Part shown: positions 1 through 7,427 of the stretch, piece after piece
Position numbering within the stretch: the first letter of the stretch is position 1
Layout of the letters: every line of letters starts with the position of its first letter
Program-made: the position numbers and the translations under genes
The notes under the pieces: generated by a model
Database searches by the model: none
Told to the model about the DNA's origin: nothing
The model's input: the letters and a program-made list of their open reading frames with translations, nothing else
DNA from: an uncultured Phascolarctobacterium sp.
GTDB taxonomy: Bacteria > Bacillota > Negativicutes > Acidaminococcales > Acidaminococcaceae
Direction of reading: 5' to 3'
DNA length: 16,902 bases
Assembly (NCBI GenBank): GCA_900552855.1
Contig: USBG01000025.1
Span: 1-16,902, forward strand

Positions 1-414
1 AATACCGTCAACCTCATTTAAAACTCTGCCATCTTCACTAACAACGCATAAAGCGCAACGGAAACGGCAAGTACGTTTTACTTGGAATTTCATATTCATC
101 AGCAGAAGATTATTATTATCCTCATCAGAAGCCTTTTCACCTGCATAACGGGCACTGCGCACGCCAGGTGCACCATCAAGAGCCTGAACCTCTAATCCAG
201 AATCATCAGCAATACATGGCTTTCCAAGCTTTTTAGCATAATAGATAGCCTTCAATCTTGCATTGGCAGCAAAGGTACGACCTGTCTCCTCAGGCTCCTC
301 CACCTTTTCAAAATCTGCCAGACACTTAATATCTATAGGCAAATCCTTCATTAACTCCTTAAATTCCTGCAGTTTTCCCAAATTATGAGTGGCAATAACC
401 AGCTCTTTTACCAT
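1..414 (-). CDS. rdgB: XTP/dITP diphosphatase (RdgB/HAM1 family), 3' part cut off by window edge
   Basis: House-cleaning nucleotide pyrophosphatase that hydrolyses non-canonical purine triphosphates (XTP, dITP, ITP) to monophosphates plus PPi, keeping deaminated purines out of DNA and RNA. The reading frame is open from an ATG at 412-414 to the left edge, giving the first 138 residues of a family usually near 200. The family signatures are visible: ATHNLGKLQEF at the N-terminus (substrate-binding SHNxGK-like motif), ADDSGLEV near residue 70 (metal and catalytic acidic residues), and GAPGVRSARYAG just after it. An AAGAGG Shine-Dalgarno lies about 8 bases before the ATG. It has its own promoter and a folded leader after the smpB terminator, so it is probably a separate unit from rnr-smpB. 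Identity is secure; the C-terminus is not seen. Confidence 0.95.
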   Translation of the reverse strand, partial: MVKELVIATHNLGKLQEFKELMKDLPIDIKCLADFEKVEEPEETGRTFAANARLKAIYYAKKLGKPCIADDSGLEVQALDGAPGVRSARYAGEKASDEDNNNLLLMNMKFQVKRTCRFRCALCVVSEDGRVLNEVDGI

Positions 415-463
415 AACTCAACCTCTTTTCCTTTAAAAATTAATCTAGCAATATGTATTAATC

Positions 464-520
464 AGAGACAACAACAAAACTTTTGCTCTCTGAAAAGCTT
501 TTTACTCTTCTATCGTCTCT
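464..520 (-). other. Folded 5' leader of rdgB (unassigned RNA structure)
   Basis: Between the rdgB promoter and its ribosome binding site, the minus-strand RNA can fold into a two-level hairpin. The outer stem pairs 513-520 with 464-471 (8 pairs, one G-U). The inner stem pairs 493-499 with 478-484 (7 pairs, one G-U) around an 8-base loop. There is no U-run directly after it, so it is not an obvious terminator, and I do not recognise it as a known riboswitch. The pairing was done by eye without energy calculation. Confidence 0.4.
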
Positions 521-521
521 A

Positions 522-550
522 ATTATACCATATATTGAAAAAATCTAAAA
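522..550 (-). promoter_or_regulatory. Putative promoter for rdgB
   Basis: A perfect TATAAT (522-527) is preceded by TGG, making an extended -10. The -35 region 17 bases upstream (545-550, TTTTAG) is poor, as tolerated with an extended -10. It starts right after the smpB terminator, which suits a new transcription unit. Confidence 0.6.
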
Positions 551-553
551 GAA

Positions 554-584
554 AAGAACGTACCGAAAAAATCAGTACGTTCTT
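554..584 (-). terminator. Rho-independent terminator after smpB
   Basis: A 10-base-pair perfect stem, AAGAACGTAC with GTACGTTCTT, encloses an 11-base loop. On the minus strand it is followed by a U-rich stretch interrupted by C and A. It lies just past the smpB stop and closes the est-thioesterase-rnr-smpB unit. Confidence 0.75.
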
Positions 585-601
585 GAAATTATAATATCTT
601 A

Positions 602-1069
602 TTAACGGTTGCGTTCCTTTAAGGTACGCTCCATTTCGCGCTTTGCATCCTTTTTAGCCAAATCTTGACGCTTGTCATAAAGCTTTTTACCTACGGCCAA
701 TGCCAGCTCCATTTTAACCAAGCCGTGCTTAAAGTACAGCTTTAAGGGAACAAGTGCATAACCCTTTTCTCTAACCTTACCAATAAGCTTGTTAATCTCT
801 GCTCTATGCAGCAGCAAACGGCGGCTGCGCAATGGATCATGATTAAAGATATTACCATGGTCATAGGGACTAATGTGCAGGTTATAAACAAATACCTCAG
901 CCTGCTTAGTAAGCTGTGCATAGCTATCCTTAAGATTAGCCTTGCCTGCTCGTAAGGATTTCACCTCGGTACCTGTCAGGGCAATACCCGCTTCATAGGT
1001 TTCATGAATTGTATAATCATGTCTGGCTTTACGATTTTCTGCGATAATTTTTATCTTTTGTTCTGCCAT
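602..1069 (-). CDS. smpB: SsrA-binding protein SmpB
   Basis: Small basic protein that binds tmRNA (SsrA) and delivers it to stalled ribosomes for trans-translation. At 155 residues it has normal family length. The conserved N-terminal core is plain: an ENRKARHDY stretch, then ALTGTEVKSLRAG and NLKDSYA, the OB-fold face that grips the tRNA-like domain. The lysine/arginine-rich C-terminal tail (after about residue 130) is the part known to enter the empty mRNA channel as a helix. It starts 18 bases after the rnr stop with a modest AGG ribosome binding site, so it is co-transcribed with RNase R, its functional partner in degrading mRNAs rescued by tmRNA. No ssrA gene is visible in the window. 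Confidence 0.97.
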   Translation of the reverse strand: MAEQKIKIIAENRKARHDYTIHETYEAGIALTGTEVKSLRAGKANLKDSYAQLTKQAEVFVYNLHISPYDHGNIFNHDPLRSRRLLLHRAEINKLIGKVREKGYALVPLKLYFKHGLVKMELALAVGKKLYDKRQDLAKKDAKREMERTLKERNR

Positions 1070-1087
1070 AATTACCTGTTCTTTCTC

Positions 1088-3454
1088 TTATCTTTTCTTG
1101 CGGCCCTTCTTAGAGCTTTTATTTTTGCTCTTGCTCTTTGAATGCTTACCGCCACTACGACGACCTAGTTCTTTATTTTTAGCTCCTTTAGTAGAGCTCT
1201 TTAATTTAGCATGAGAATGCTTCTTCTTTTGAGTTTCTGCGCTCAGCTCTGCACGTTTTCTACCATAAGCACTACCAGAGCTTTGTTTAGCAATAAGCTG
1301 CTGACGGATGTGCTCGCGTACTCCATCATTTTCACCAGCCATAATAAAATCAATACTTACCTCGCTGATGTTTACGTGCAGCACCTCAATACGCACCTTA
1401 TCACCTAGGCGATACATTTTCTTGGAATGAGTACCTACAAGTGCATAACGCTCTTCATAATACTCATAATAATCATCCATCAAGCTAGAAATATGTACTA
1501 AGCCTTCAACACCGTTTTCCAGCTCTACAAACATGCCAAAAGCAGTAACACCAGAAACAACGCCGTCAAATTCCTCGCCAATATGACCTGCCATATATTC
1601 AGCCATTTTCAACTCAACAGTAGCACGCTCTGCATCTGCAGTTAAGCGTTCACGAATAGATGCATGCTCTGCTGTAACAACCAGCTTTTCCTCTAGCTTT
1701 TCGCTATCATCCTTGGTTAATTTAGGAGACTGCATCCATTTGCGCAGCAAGCGATGTACAATCAAATCAGGATAACGTCTAATAGGAGAGGTAAAGTGGG
1801 TATAATATTTAGCAGCTAAACCAAAGTGTCCTACATTATCAGTCTGATAAACAGCCTGCCTCATGGAACGCAGAGCAACAGTTGTCACCAAACGTTCCTC
1901 AGGACGTCCTGCAATAGCCTTAACAGCCTTTTGAATTTCCATTGGCTTAGTCTCTTCGCTAGGCTTAAATTTTATATTAAAGTTAGCAAGCAGCTTGCCA
2001 AACTCCTGCATCTTGTCTTCTGCAGGAATATCATGGACACGATAAATAAAAGGCCATTTTTGCTTATGCATATGCTGTGCTACAGTTTCATTAGCAGAAA
2101 GCATAAATTCTTCAATAATGGACTCTGCATTACCATGCTCACGCTGTACAATTTCAATAGGCTTTAGCTTTTCATCAAGTATTACCTTTTGCTCAGGCAA
2201 ATCAAAATCTATAGAACCACGTTTTACACGCTTCTCATGTAGAATTTCTCTAAGCTCCTCAAACTGACCTACCATGGGCAAAATGTCCTCATATTTATTA
2301 CGTAGCTCTGCATCACCTGCAAGTATTTCCCGGACAATATTATAGCTCAAACGATGACGTACATGAATGACAGCAGGGAAAATATCATAATCTATAACCT
2401 TACCTGTAAGGTCTATCTTCATTTCACAAGCCATGGACAAGCGGTCCTCACCTGCATTAAGACTGCAGATGCCATTGGATAAACGCTCAGGTAGCATTGG
2501 CAAAACTCTGTCAACTAAATATACACTAGTACCACGCATATACGCCTCTTTATCCAAGGCACTATCCTCAGTTACATAATAGCTTACATCAGCAATATAT
2601 ACGCCTAAAAGATAGGTATTTTCATCCAACCTTTCCACATAAACGGCATCATCTAAGTCCTTCGCATCCTCGCCATCAATGGTTACAACTGCACGATTAC
2701 GCAAATCACGACGTCCTTCAAGCTCACTTGCTTTAATGGATTTGGGAACCTTTTTAGATGCTTCAATAACCTCTTCAGGAAATTCTAGTGGCAAATCATT
2801 TTGCTTGATAATAGACAGGATTTCCAAGCCAACATCACCAATGTTACCCAAAACCTCGGTAACACGACCTTCAGCCTTACGATGCTCCATAGGCCATTCC
2901 GTAATTTCAACAACTACCTTTTGACCATCCTTAGCGCCCTTAAAATTACGACGCATAACGTAAATATCCTGTCCAATACGTTTATCATCCGGTGTTACAA
3001 AAGCAAAATCTCCACTTTGGTGGAAAACACCTACAACTTTATTATTAGCATGAGTAATAATTCTCAAAATTTCACCCTCAGGCTTCTTTCCATGAGTGTC
3101 ATTATTAACACGTGCTAAAACTCTGTCATTGTTCATGGCTCCATTTAATGCTCTTGGCGGAATAAAAACATCTGGCCTATCTCCCTTATTATCAGGAATA
3201 ACAAAACCAAAACCCTTGCTAGTCAGCTGAAATCGACCCGCTACAAGTCCCATTTTCTCTGGCAGACCATAAGTGCCAAAACGAGTTTTGATAATTTCAC
3301 CATTTTCCTCCAGTCTTAGCAGTTCCTGCCAAAACTTAGTTGCACTAAACTCTTTATCTGCTAAAGCCTCTAAAAGCTCTTCAGCAGCCATAGGAGCATA
3401 GCAGCTTTTACGCATAAATTCTAAAATTTCTTCTTTAATGTTTTTCTTAAGCAT
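1088..3454 (-). CDS. rnr: Ribonuclease R (3'-5' exoribonuclease, RNB family)
   Basis: Processive 3'-to-5' exoribonuclease that degrades structured RNA, including mRNAs released by trans-translation. The 788 residues show the expected order: an N-terminal winged-helix-like region (about 1-65), two cold-shock OB domains (about 70-200), the RNB catalytic domain (about 250-575) and an S1 domain (about 624-706). The active-site acidic cluster reads TIDGEDAKDLDDAV at residues 258-271 with D260, D266, D268 and D269. FTSPIRRYPDLIVHR (554-568) is the second RNB signature. The last 55 residues are a Lys/Arg/Ser-rich disordered tail, which in E. coli RNase R is the part that contacts SmpB-tmRNA. An AAGG ribosome binding site precedes the ATG. 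It lies between the hotdog thioesterase and smpB. A 43-base hairpin lies upstream in the 68-base gap. Confidence 0.97.
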   Translation of the reverse strand: MLKKNIKEEILEFMRKSCYAPMAAEELLEALADKEFSATKFWQELLRLEENGEIIKTRFGTYGLPEKMGLVAGRFQLTSKGFGFVIPDNKGDRPDVFIPPRALNGAMNNDRVLARVNNDTHGKKPEGEILRIITHANNKVVGVFHQSGDFAFVTPDDKRIGQDIYVMRRNFKGAKDGQKVVVEITEWPMEHRKAEGRVTEVLGNIGDVGLEILSIIKQNDLPLEFPEEVIEASKKVPKSIKASELEGRRDLRNRAVVTIDGEDAKDLDDAVYVERLDENTYLLGVYIADVSYYVTEDSALDKEAYMRGTSVYLVDRVLPMLPERLSNGICSLNAGEDRLSMACEMKIDLTGKVIDYDIFPAVIHVRHRLSYNIVREILAGDAELRNKYEDILPMVGQFEELREILHEKRVKRGSIDFDLPEQKVILDEKLKPIEIVQREHGNAESIIEEFMLSANETVAQHMHKQKWPFIYRVHDIPAEDKMQEFGKLLANFNIKFKPSEETKPMEIQKAVKAIAGRPEERLVTTVALRSMRQAVYQTDNVGHFGLAAKYYTHFTSPIRRYPDLIVHRLLRKWMQSPKLTKDDSEKLEEKLVVTAEHASIRERLTADAERATVELKMAEYMAGHIGEEFDGVVSGVTAFGMFVELENGVEGLVHISSLMDDYYEYYEERYALVGTHSKKMYRLGDKVRIEVLHVNISEVSIDFIMAGENDGVREHIRQQLIAKQSSGSAYGRKRAELSAETQKKKHSHAKLKSSTKGAKNKELGRRSGGKHSKSKSKNKSSKKGRKKR

Positions 3455-3478
3455 TTTTATTACCTTATTTCTATAACG

Positions 3479-3521
3479 AAGGCAAAGCTACACTGGCGAC
3501 AATCGCAAGTTTATTTGCCTT
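3479..3521 (-). repeat. Intergenic hairpin between the thioesterase gene and rnr
   Basis: AAGGCAAA at one end pairs with TTTGCCTT at the other (8 pairs). Inside, ACT pairs with AGT and GCGA pairs with TCGC around a TTG loop. The element begins one base after the thioesterase stop codon and has no U-run on either strand, so it does not look like an ordinary terminator. It could be an mRNA stability or processing element, or a small dispersed palindrome. Confidence 0.5.
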
Positions 3522-3522
3522 A

Positions 3523-3936
3523 CTACTCTTCCTTTATCATCATTTTGGATATAGATTCAGCCAATACAGTACCATCCTTCTTTTGAATAATACCCTGCAT
3601 CTCTACCATACGTCCTTTACGCTTAATTTCGCGTCCTATGCATAGTACCTCTTCACCAATTACCAATGGTTGACGATAACGGATTTCCATTTTTGCTGTA
3701 TAACATGGCTTTTCATCCTTGCAAAGCAGATAATTGCCAGTTACCTCATCTAAGAGCACAGCTACCAAACCGCCATGCATTCTGCCTGGGTAGCTTTGAT
3801 GCTGCTCCTGAGGAGTGTAATAGGCAGTACATTTTTCATCATCCACCTCAAAACGCATATGTAAGCCATTAGGATTATCCTTACCACAAGCAAAGCACAT
3901 AGTAAAATCACTATTTTCTAAAAGTTCTTTATTCAT
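3523..3936 (-). CDS. PaaI-like hotdog-fold thioesterase
   Basis: Predicted acyl-CoA thioesterase of the hotdog superfamily; the substrate cannot be told from sequence. With the start chosen here it has 137 residues, normal for a single hotdog domain. Near the N-terminus there is a CFACGKDNPNGL motif, common in this subgroup. The core GRMHGGLVAVLLDEV (about 51-65) carries the HGG turn and the acidic residue typical of PaaI-type enzymes. The frame is open upstream to a GTG at 3963, but that codon has no ribosome binding site and almost abuts the esterase stop. The ATG at 3934-3936 has AAGG about 8 bases before it and is preferred. It sits between the carboxylesterase and rnr genes. Its link to RNA decay or secretion is unknown and may be only co-transcription. 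Confidence 0.85.
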   Translation of the reverse strand: MNKELLENSDFTMCFACGKDNPNGLHMRFEVDDEKCTAYYTPQEQHQSYPGRMHGGLVAVLLDEVTGNYLLCKDEKPCYTAKMEIRYRQPLVIGEEVLCIGREIKRKGRMVEMQGIIQKKDGTVLAESISKMMIKEE

Positions 3937-3968
3937 TAATATCGCCTTCTTTTCTATCAACACTACAG

Positions 3969-4730
3969 CTAGAAAATTAAGCTGTTATTATCATCCTCAA
4001 GGAAAAAATCACCCACAAGCTTAAAAACCTTATCACGTTCAGTATCTAAAGTCAGAATATGTCCACAATGCTCTAGCCATACTAGTCTTTTCAGTTTACT
4101 TTTTATATTATCATATATATATTGCGCACTTTTCGGATTAACTGTGTGCTCAATTTTAGATTGAATCACTAAACACGGAATTTCTATTTTAGGTAAATAC
4201 TCGGTCTTAGCTATTTTTATCATCTTTAAAATACTGTCAATGGGTTTGGTTGGCATTCTATCATAGGCAACATTATACATAGCAGTCTCGTGATAATTAC
4301 GCTTCTGCTTAGGAAGATATTTAATAAAATGACGTAATATAGGAAATAAAGGAACTCTTTTGTCTTGTAAAAATATAGGTGCTGCTAAAATTGCGGCACG
4401 CTGGATTGGTAACTGCGAAGCTAATTTAATTGTTAATAGTCCTCCCATGGAAAGTCCTGCAACCATAACCTTGGGATAGCGACTTAAAAGCTCGCAACAA
4501 GTACGTTCAGCCTCATCATACCAATCTACTGTAGTGGTTTCATTTAAATCCTCAGGAGTTGTGCCGTGACCCGGTAAACGCACACCCTGAACGGTAAAGC
4601 CCATGTTGTTAAGATATTCACCTAACAAACGCATTTCTGACGGAGCTCCCGTATAACCATGTATGAGCAACACAGCTCTTTCACTTGTTCCCTCTAAAAA
4701 AAAGCTTTCTGCTCCTGTCATTATCTTCAC
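3969..4730 (-). CDS. Carboxylesterase, alpha/beta hydrolase (Est30/YvaK type)
   Basis: Predicted cytosolic esterase for short acyl esters, of the type encoded beside secG and rnr in Bacillus. It has the oxyanion-side motif LLIHGYTG, the LPGHG turn, and the nucleophile elbow AGLSMGG, whose serine is residue 94 in this numbering. The catalytic histidine is in EHCGHILTLD (about residue 224). The acid position, by comparison with the remembered Est30 triad Ser94/Asp193/His223, falls on a glutamate in the KIEHTVNP stretch. Start choice: a GTG at 4737-4739 overlaps the AGAGG Shine-Dalgarno, so the GTG at 4728-4730, 8 bases downstream of it, is preferred; an ATG at 4719-4721 is possible. It is the first gene of a unit continuing to the thioesterase, rnr and smpB. 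Confidence 0.88.
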   Translation of the reverse strand: MKIMTGAESFFLEGTSERAVLLIHGYTGAPSEMRLLGEYLNNMGFTVQGVRLPGHGTTPEDLNETTTVDWYDEAERTCCELLSRYPKVMVAGLSMGGLLTIKLASQLPIQRAAILAAPIFLQDKRVPLFPILRHFIKYLPKQKRNYHETAMYNVAYDRMPTKPIDSILKMIKIAKTEYLPKIEIPCLVIQSKIEHTVNPKSAQYIYDNIKSKLKRLVWLEHCGHILTLDTERDKVFKLVGDFFLEDDNNSLIF

Positions 4731-4771
4731 GCACTTCACCTCTTATAAATATTGATACTACTACAAATACA

Positions 4772-4800
4772 ATTATAACATAAAAAAGAGAATAAAAAAA
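4772..4800 (-). promoter_or_regulatory. Putative promoter for est-thioesterase-rnr-smpB
   Basis: A perfect TATAAT (4772-4777) is preceded by TGT, making an extended -10. The -35 zone 17 bases upstream is a run of T with little match. It lies just past the hppA terminator and about 40 bases ahead of the esterase start, which supports a fresh start of transcription here. Confidence 0.6.
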
Positions 4801-4832
4801 CGTGTTCACCCTTGTAGAAAGAGTGAACACGT
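4794..4832 (-). terminator. Rho-independent terminator after hppA
   Basis: A stem of about 11 pairs built on ACGTGTTCAC and GTGAACACGT is followed on the minus strand by seven T residues. It lies 22 bases after the hppA stop. This is one of the clearest terminators in the window. Confidence 0.9.
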
Positions 4833-4854
4833 AATTTTTTACATTATGCTAGTA

Positions 4855-6864
4855 TTATTTGAAGAAGCCCAGCAGAATGCCGCCATTAGCAGCCAGAACA
4901 GGAGCGAATACCAGAGCAACGATGGTCATCAGTTTGATGAGGATGTTCATTGCAGGACCGGAGGTATCTTTGAACGGATCACCTACGGTATCGCCTACTA
5001 CGGTTGCATCATGAACCGGAGTGTGTTTACGGCCAGTAGCTTCAACATATTTTTTAGCGTTATCCCAAGCGCCGCCAGCATTTGCCATCAGAATAGCAAC
5101 CAGTACGCCAGAAGCCAGTGCACCGCCAATCAGACCGCCCAGAGCTTCAGTACCAAACAGGAAGCCCATAGCCAGAGGAGCAACGATAGCAATTACGCCA
5201 GGCATAATCATTTCGTTCAGAGCAGCAGCAGTGGAAATATCAACGCATTTTTGGTAGTCAGCTTTAGCTTTGCCTTCCAGCAGGCCAGGAATTTCGTGGA
5301 ATTGACGACGAACTTCCTCGATCATTTGGTAAGCAGCTTTACCAACAGATTCCATGGTCATAGCACCGAATACGAAAGGCAGAGTTGCACCGATGAACAG
5401 ACCAACCAGGGTTACAGGGTTCAGCAGGTCAATAGCCTTCAGTTGTACAGTGTGAGCATAAGCAGAGAACAGAGCCAGTGCAGTCAGTGCAGCAGAGCCG
5501 ATAGCAAAGCCTTTACCGATAGCAGCGGTGGTGTTACCAACGGAGTCCAGTTTATCAGTGATTTCACGAACTTCGTGAGGCAGTTCAGACATTTCTGCGA
5601 TACCGCCAGCGTTATCAGCGATAGGACCATAAGCGTCAACAGCTACAGTCAGACCAGTGGTGGACAGCATACCAACAGCAGCCAGTGCGATACCGAACAG
5701 GCCATTGCCAGGATTTTGAGCGCCGCCCATGCTGAAGAAGGACAGGATTACACCTACGCAGATGAATACCATCGGCAGGAAGGTGGAGTACATGCCTACA
5801 GCCAGACCAGAAATGATGGTGGTAGCAGGACCAGTTTCAGATTGAACTGCGATCTTTTTAACAGATGCATAATCAGCAGAGGTGTAGATTTCGGTGATTT
5901 TACCAATCAACAGACCAACAACCAGACCGGAAGCAATAGCAATGAATGCAGCCATGTTACCGAAGATGGAGGTGGACAGATAGTAAGCAGCAGCAATAAC
6001 GATGATACCACCAACATAGGTACCTTGGTTCAGAGCTGCTTGAGGATCAGTGGATTTGCTGTTACGAGCATACATAACACCAATGATGGAAGCAACGATA
6101 CCAGCCAGAGCCAGTTCGAATACGAACATAACGCCTTCGCCACCAGGATATGCTACAGCACCCAGAGTAATAGCGGAGATAATTGCACCAACATAGGATT
6201 CGAATAAGTCAGCACCCATACCTGCAACGTCACCTACGTTATCGCCTACGTTATCAGCGATAGTAGCCGGGTTACGAGGATCGTCTTCAGGCAGACCTTC
6301 TTCTACTTTACCTACCAAGTCAGCACCTACGTCAGCAGCTTTGGTATAGATACCACCACCAACACGTGCAAACAGTGCAATGGAGCTTGCGCCCAGACCG
6401 AAGCCGGTTACGATATCAACATTGCCGAACAGCATGTAAGCAGCAGCAACACCAACGATACCCAGACCAACAACGCCCAGACCCATTACAGCACCACCGG
6501 AGAAAGCAATTTTCAGAGCTTCCGGCATGCCATGACGAGCTGCTTCTGCAGTACGAACGTTAGCTTTAGTAGCAACGGTCATACCAAGATAACCAGCGCA
6601 TACGGAGAATGCAGCACCCCATACGAAGCAAACTGCAGTTAACGGAGACAAGAACATAGCGATGATGGCAGCAACTACGAGAACGAATACAGACAATGCC
6701 TTGTATTCTCTGTACAAGAATGCCATAGCACCCTCGTGGATGTAACCAGCAATTTCTTGCATACGAGTGTTACCTGCGGATGCTTTGCCGATTGCGCTGC
6801 TGAGCATCATTGCTACTGCCAGTGCAACGAGACCAACAACGATAGAGATCATTAAATAACTCAA
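4855..6864 (-). CDS. hppA: Membrane-bound ion-translocating pyrophosphatase, predicted K+-dependent
   Basis: Integral membrane pump that hydrolyses inorganic pyrophosphate and exports H+ and/or Na+. The 669 residues are almost wholly hydrophobic segments with cytoplasmic acidic loops, matching the roughly 16-helix family. The PPi/Mg site DVGADLVGKVE is at 178-188, followed by DNVGDNVGDVAG (about 204-215) and, at the C-terminus, VGDTVGDPFKDTSGP (623-637). The family K+ switch position in GNTTAAIGKG (443-452) is alanine (A447), which marks the K+-dependent class. DLFESY (219-224) carries the helix-6 glutamate associated with Na+ coupling, so Na+ pumping is plausible but unproven. Start is a TTG at 6862-6864 with AAAGGGG 8 bases upstream; the first ATG, four codons in, is too far from that site. 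It lies between secG and the esterase gene, with a terminator after it. Confidence 0.96.
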   Translation of the reverse strand: MSYLMISIVVGLVALAVAMMLSSAIGKASAGNTRMQEIAGYIHEGAMAFLYREYKALSVFVLVVAAIIAMFLSPLTAVCFVWGAAFSVCAGYLGMTVATKANVRTAEAARHGMPEALKIAFSGGAVMGLGVVGLGIVGVAAAYMLFGNVDIVTGFGLGASSIALFARVGGGIYTKAADVGADLVGKVEEGLPEDDPRNPATIADNVGDNVGDVAGMGADLFESYVGAIISAITLGAVAYPGGEGVMFVFELALAGIVASIIGVMYARNSKSTDPQAALNQGTYVGGIIVIAAAYYLSTSIFGNMAAFIAIASGLVVGLLIGKITEIYTSADYASVKKIAVQSETGPATTIISGLAVGMYSTFLPMVFICVGVILSFFSMGGAQNPGNGLFGIALAAVGMLSTTGLTVAVDAYGPIADNAGGIAEMSELPHEVREITDKLDSVGNTTAAIGKGFAIGSAALTALALFSAYAHTVQLKAIDLLNPVTLVGLFIGATLPFVFGAMTMESVGKAAYQMIEEVRRQFHEIPGLLEGKAKADYQKCVDISTAAALNEMIMPGVIAIVAPLAMGFLFGTEALGGLIGGALASGVLVAILMANAGGAWDNAKKYVEATGRKHTPVHDATVVGDTVGDPFKDTSGPAMNILIKLMTIVALVFAPVLAANGGILLGFFK

Positions 6865-6905
6865 GACCCTAACCCCTTTCTTTTCTAAAAAAAATTTTAA
6901 AATTT

Positions 6906-6925
6906 AAGAGCGCGGGAACGCTCTT
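6906..6925 (-). terminator. Possible weak terminator or attenuator between secG and hppA
   Basis: AAGAGCG pairs with CGCTCTT around a 6-base loop, followed on the minus strand by an AT-rich stretch that reaches a run of eight T only about 13 bases later. It could reduce read-through from secG into hppA or simply protect the 3' end. No convincing separate hppA promoter is visible. Confidence 0.45.
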
Positions 6926-6939
6926 TTTAACATGATGAT

Positions 6940-7170
6940 TTAAGCGTTGATTTTTGCCAGCGCCAGAGTGATAACAGCAAAAGCAGCACCTAAGACAATA
7001 GTTGCCTTAGCCATTACTGTATCTAGGTCATTACCTTTGCCAAAGAAAGCACCGTCATTGCCGCCGAATGTACTGCCCATACCGCCGCCTTTACCGGCCT
7101 GCAGTAGAACTGCGCCAATGAGGGCTATGCAAACGATAACTTCCAGAACAATCAGGACAGTTTCAATCAC
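6940..7170 (-). CDS. secG: Preprotein translocase subunit SecG
   Basis: Small membrane subunit of the SecYEG channel that assists protein export. With the start used here it has 76 residues, normal for Gram-positive SecG. There are two transmembrane segments (about 1-20 and 52-72) separated by a glycine-rich loop. The loop reads LLQAGKGGGMGSTFGG, the SecG hallmark, with GAFFGKGNDLD after it. The frame runs open to an ATG at 7212, but a textbook AGGAGG sits 8 bases before the GTG at 7168-7170, so the shorter form is preferred; the longer one would put charged residues ahead of the first helix and would overlap the -10. In Bacillus secG leads a cluster with a carboxylesterase, rnr and smpB; here hppA and a thioesterase are interposed. 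Confidence 0.93.
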   Translation of the reverse strand: MIETVLIVLEVIVCIALIGAVLLQAGKGGGMGSTFGGNDGAFFGKGNDLDTVMAKATIVLGAAFAVITLALAKINA

Positions 7171-7202
7171 AGAGCTTACCTCCTCATATTTTGTACCACA
7201 GT

Positions 7203-7231
7203 ATTTTACCATAAATATGGCAGACTTACAA
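7203..7231 (-). promoter_or_regulatory. Putative sigma-A promoter for secG
   Basis: TTGTAA (7226-7231) and TAAAAT (7203-7208) are separated by exactly 17 bases. They lie about 35 bases ahead of the preferred secG start codon, in the gap after the glycolytic operon. Confidence 0.6.
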
Positions 7232-7326
7232 CTTGATTTTGGAAAATTATTAACACTTTTCCGTAAAAATCTTCAGTATCGGCTGCTAAAATTCAATGTA
7301 AACATTTATCTACGAAAAGCACAGAG

Positions 7327-7362
7327 CCTTCCGAGCCTTTTTATAACAAAAGTCTCGGAAGG
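7327..7362 (-). other. Long hairpin downstream of eno without a U-tract
   Basis: CCTTCCGAG pairs with CTCGGAAGG (9 pairs). After one mismatch, CTTTT pairs with AAAAG around a short loop. It is the strongest structure in the 257-base gap between eno and secG. Neither strand shows a U-run directly after the stem, so classical intrinsic termination is doubtful. It may be an RNA 3'-end stabiliser for the glycolytic transcript. A much weaker 4-pair stem followed by seven T residues lies upstream at about 7375-7396. Confidence 0.55.
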
Positions 7363-7427
7363 TACTGAATAATCTAAAAAAATTCGGTAGTTTACAAGCT
7401 ACTTTCTCTGTTTAAATAATAAACCTA

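Noticed and set aside
4846..6207. A 453-codon open frame on the plus strand opposite hppA
   Set aside because: It is antisense to a well-supported pyrophosphatase. Its product is an odd Ser/Gln/Asn/Thr-rich string without recognisable domains, as expected from the mirror of a Gly/Ala-rich membrane protein with biased codons.
7171..7212. A longer SecG with an ATG at 7212
   Set aside because: The AGGAGG followed 8 bases later by GTG at 7170 gives a normal SecG, and the longer start would overlap the predicted -10 of the secG promoter.
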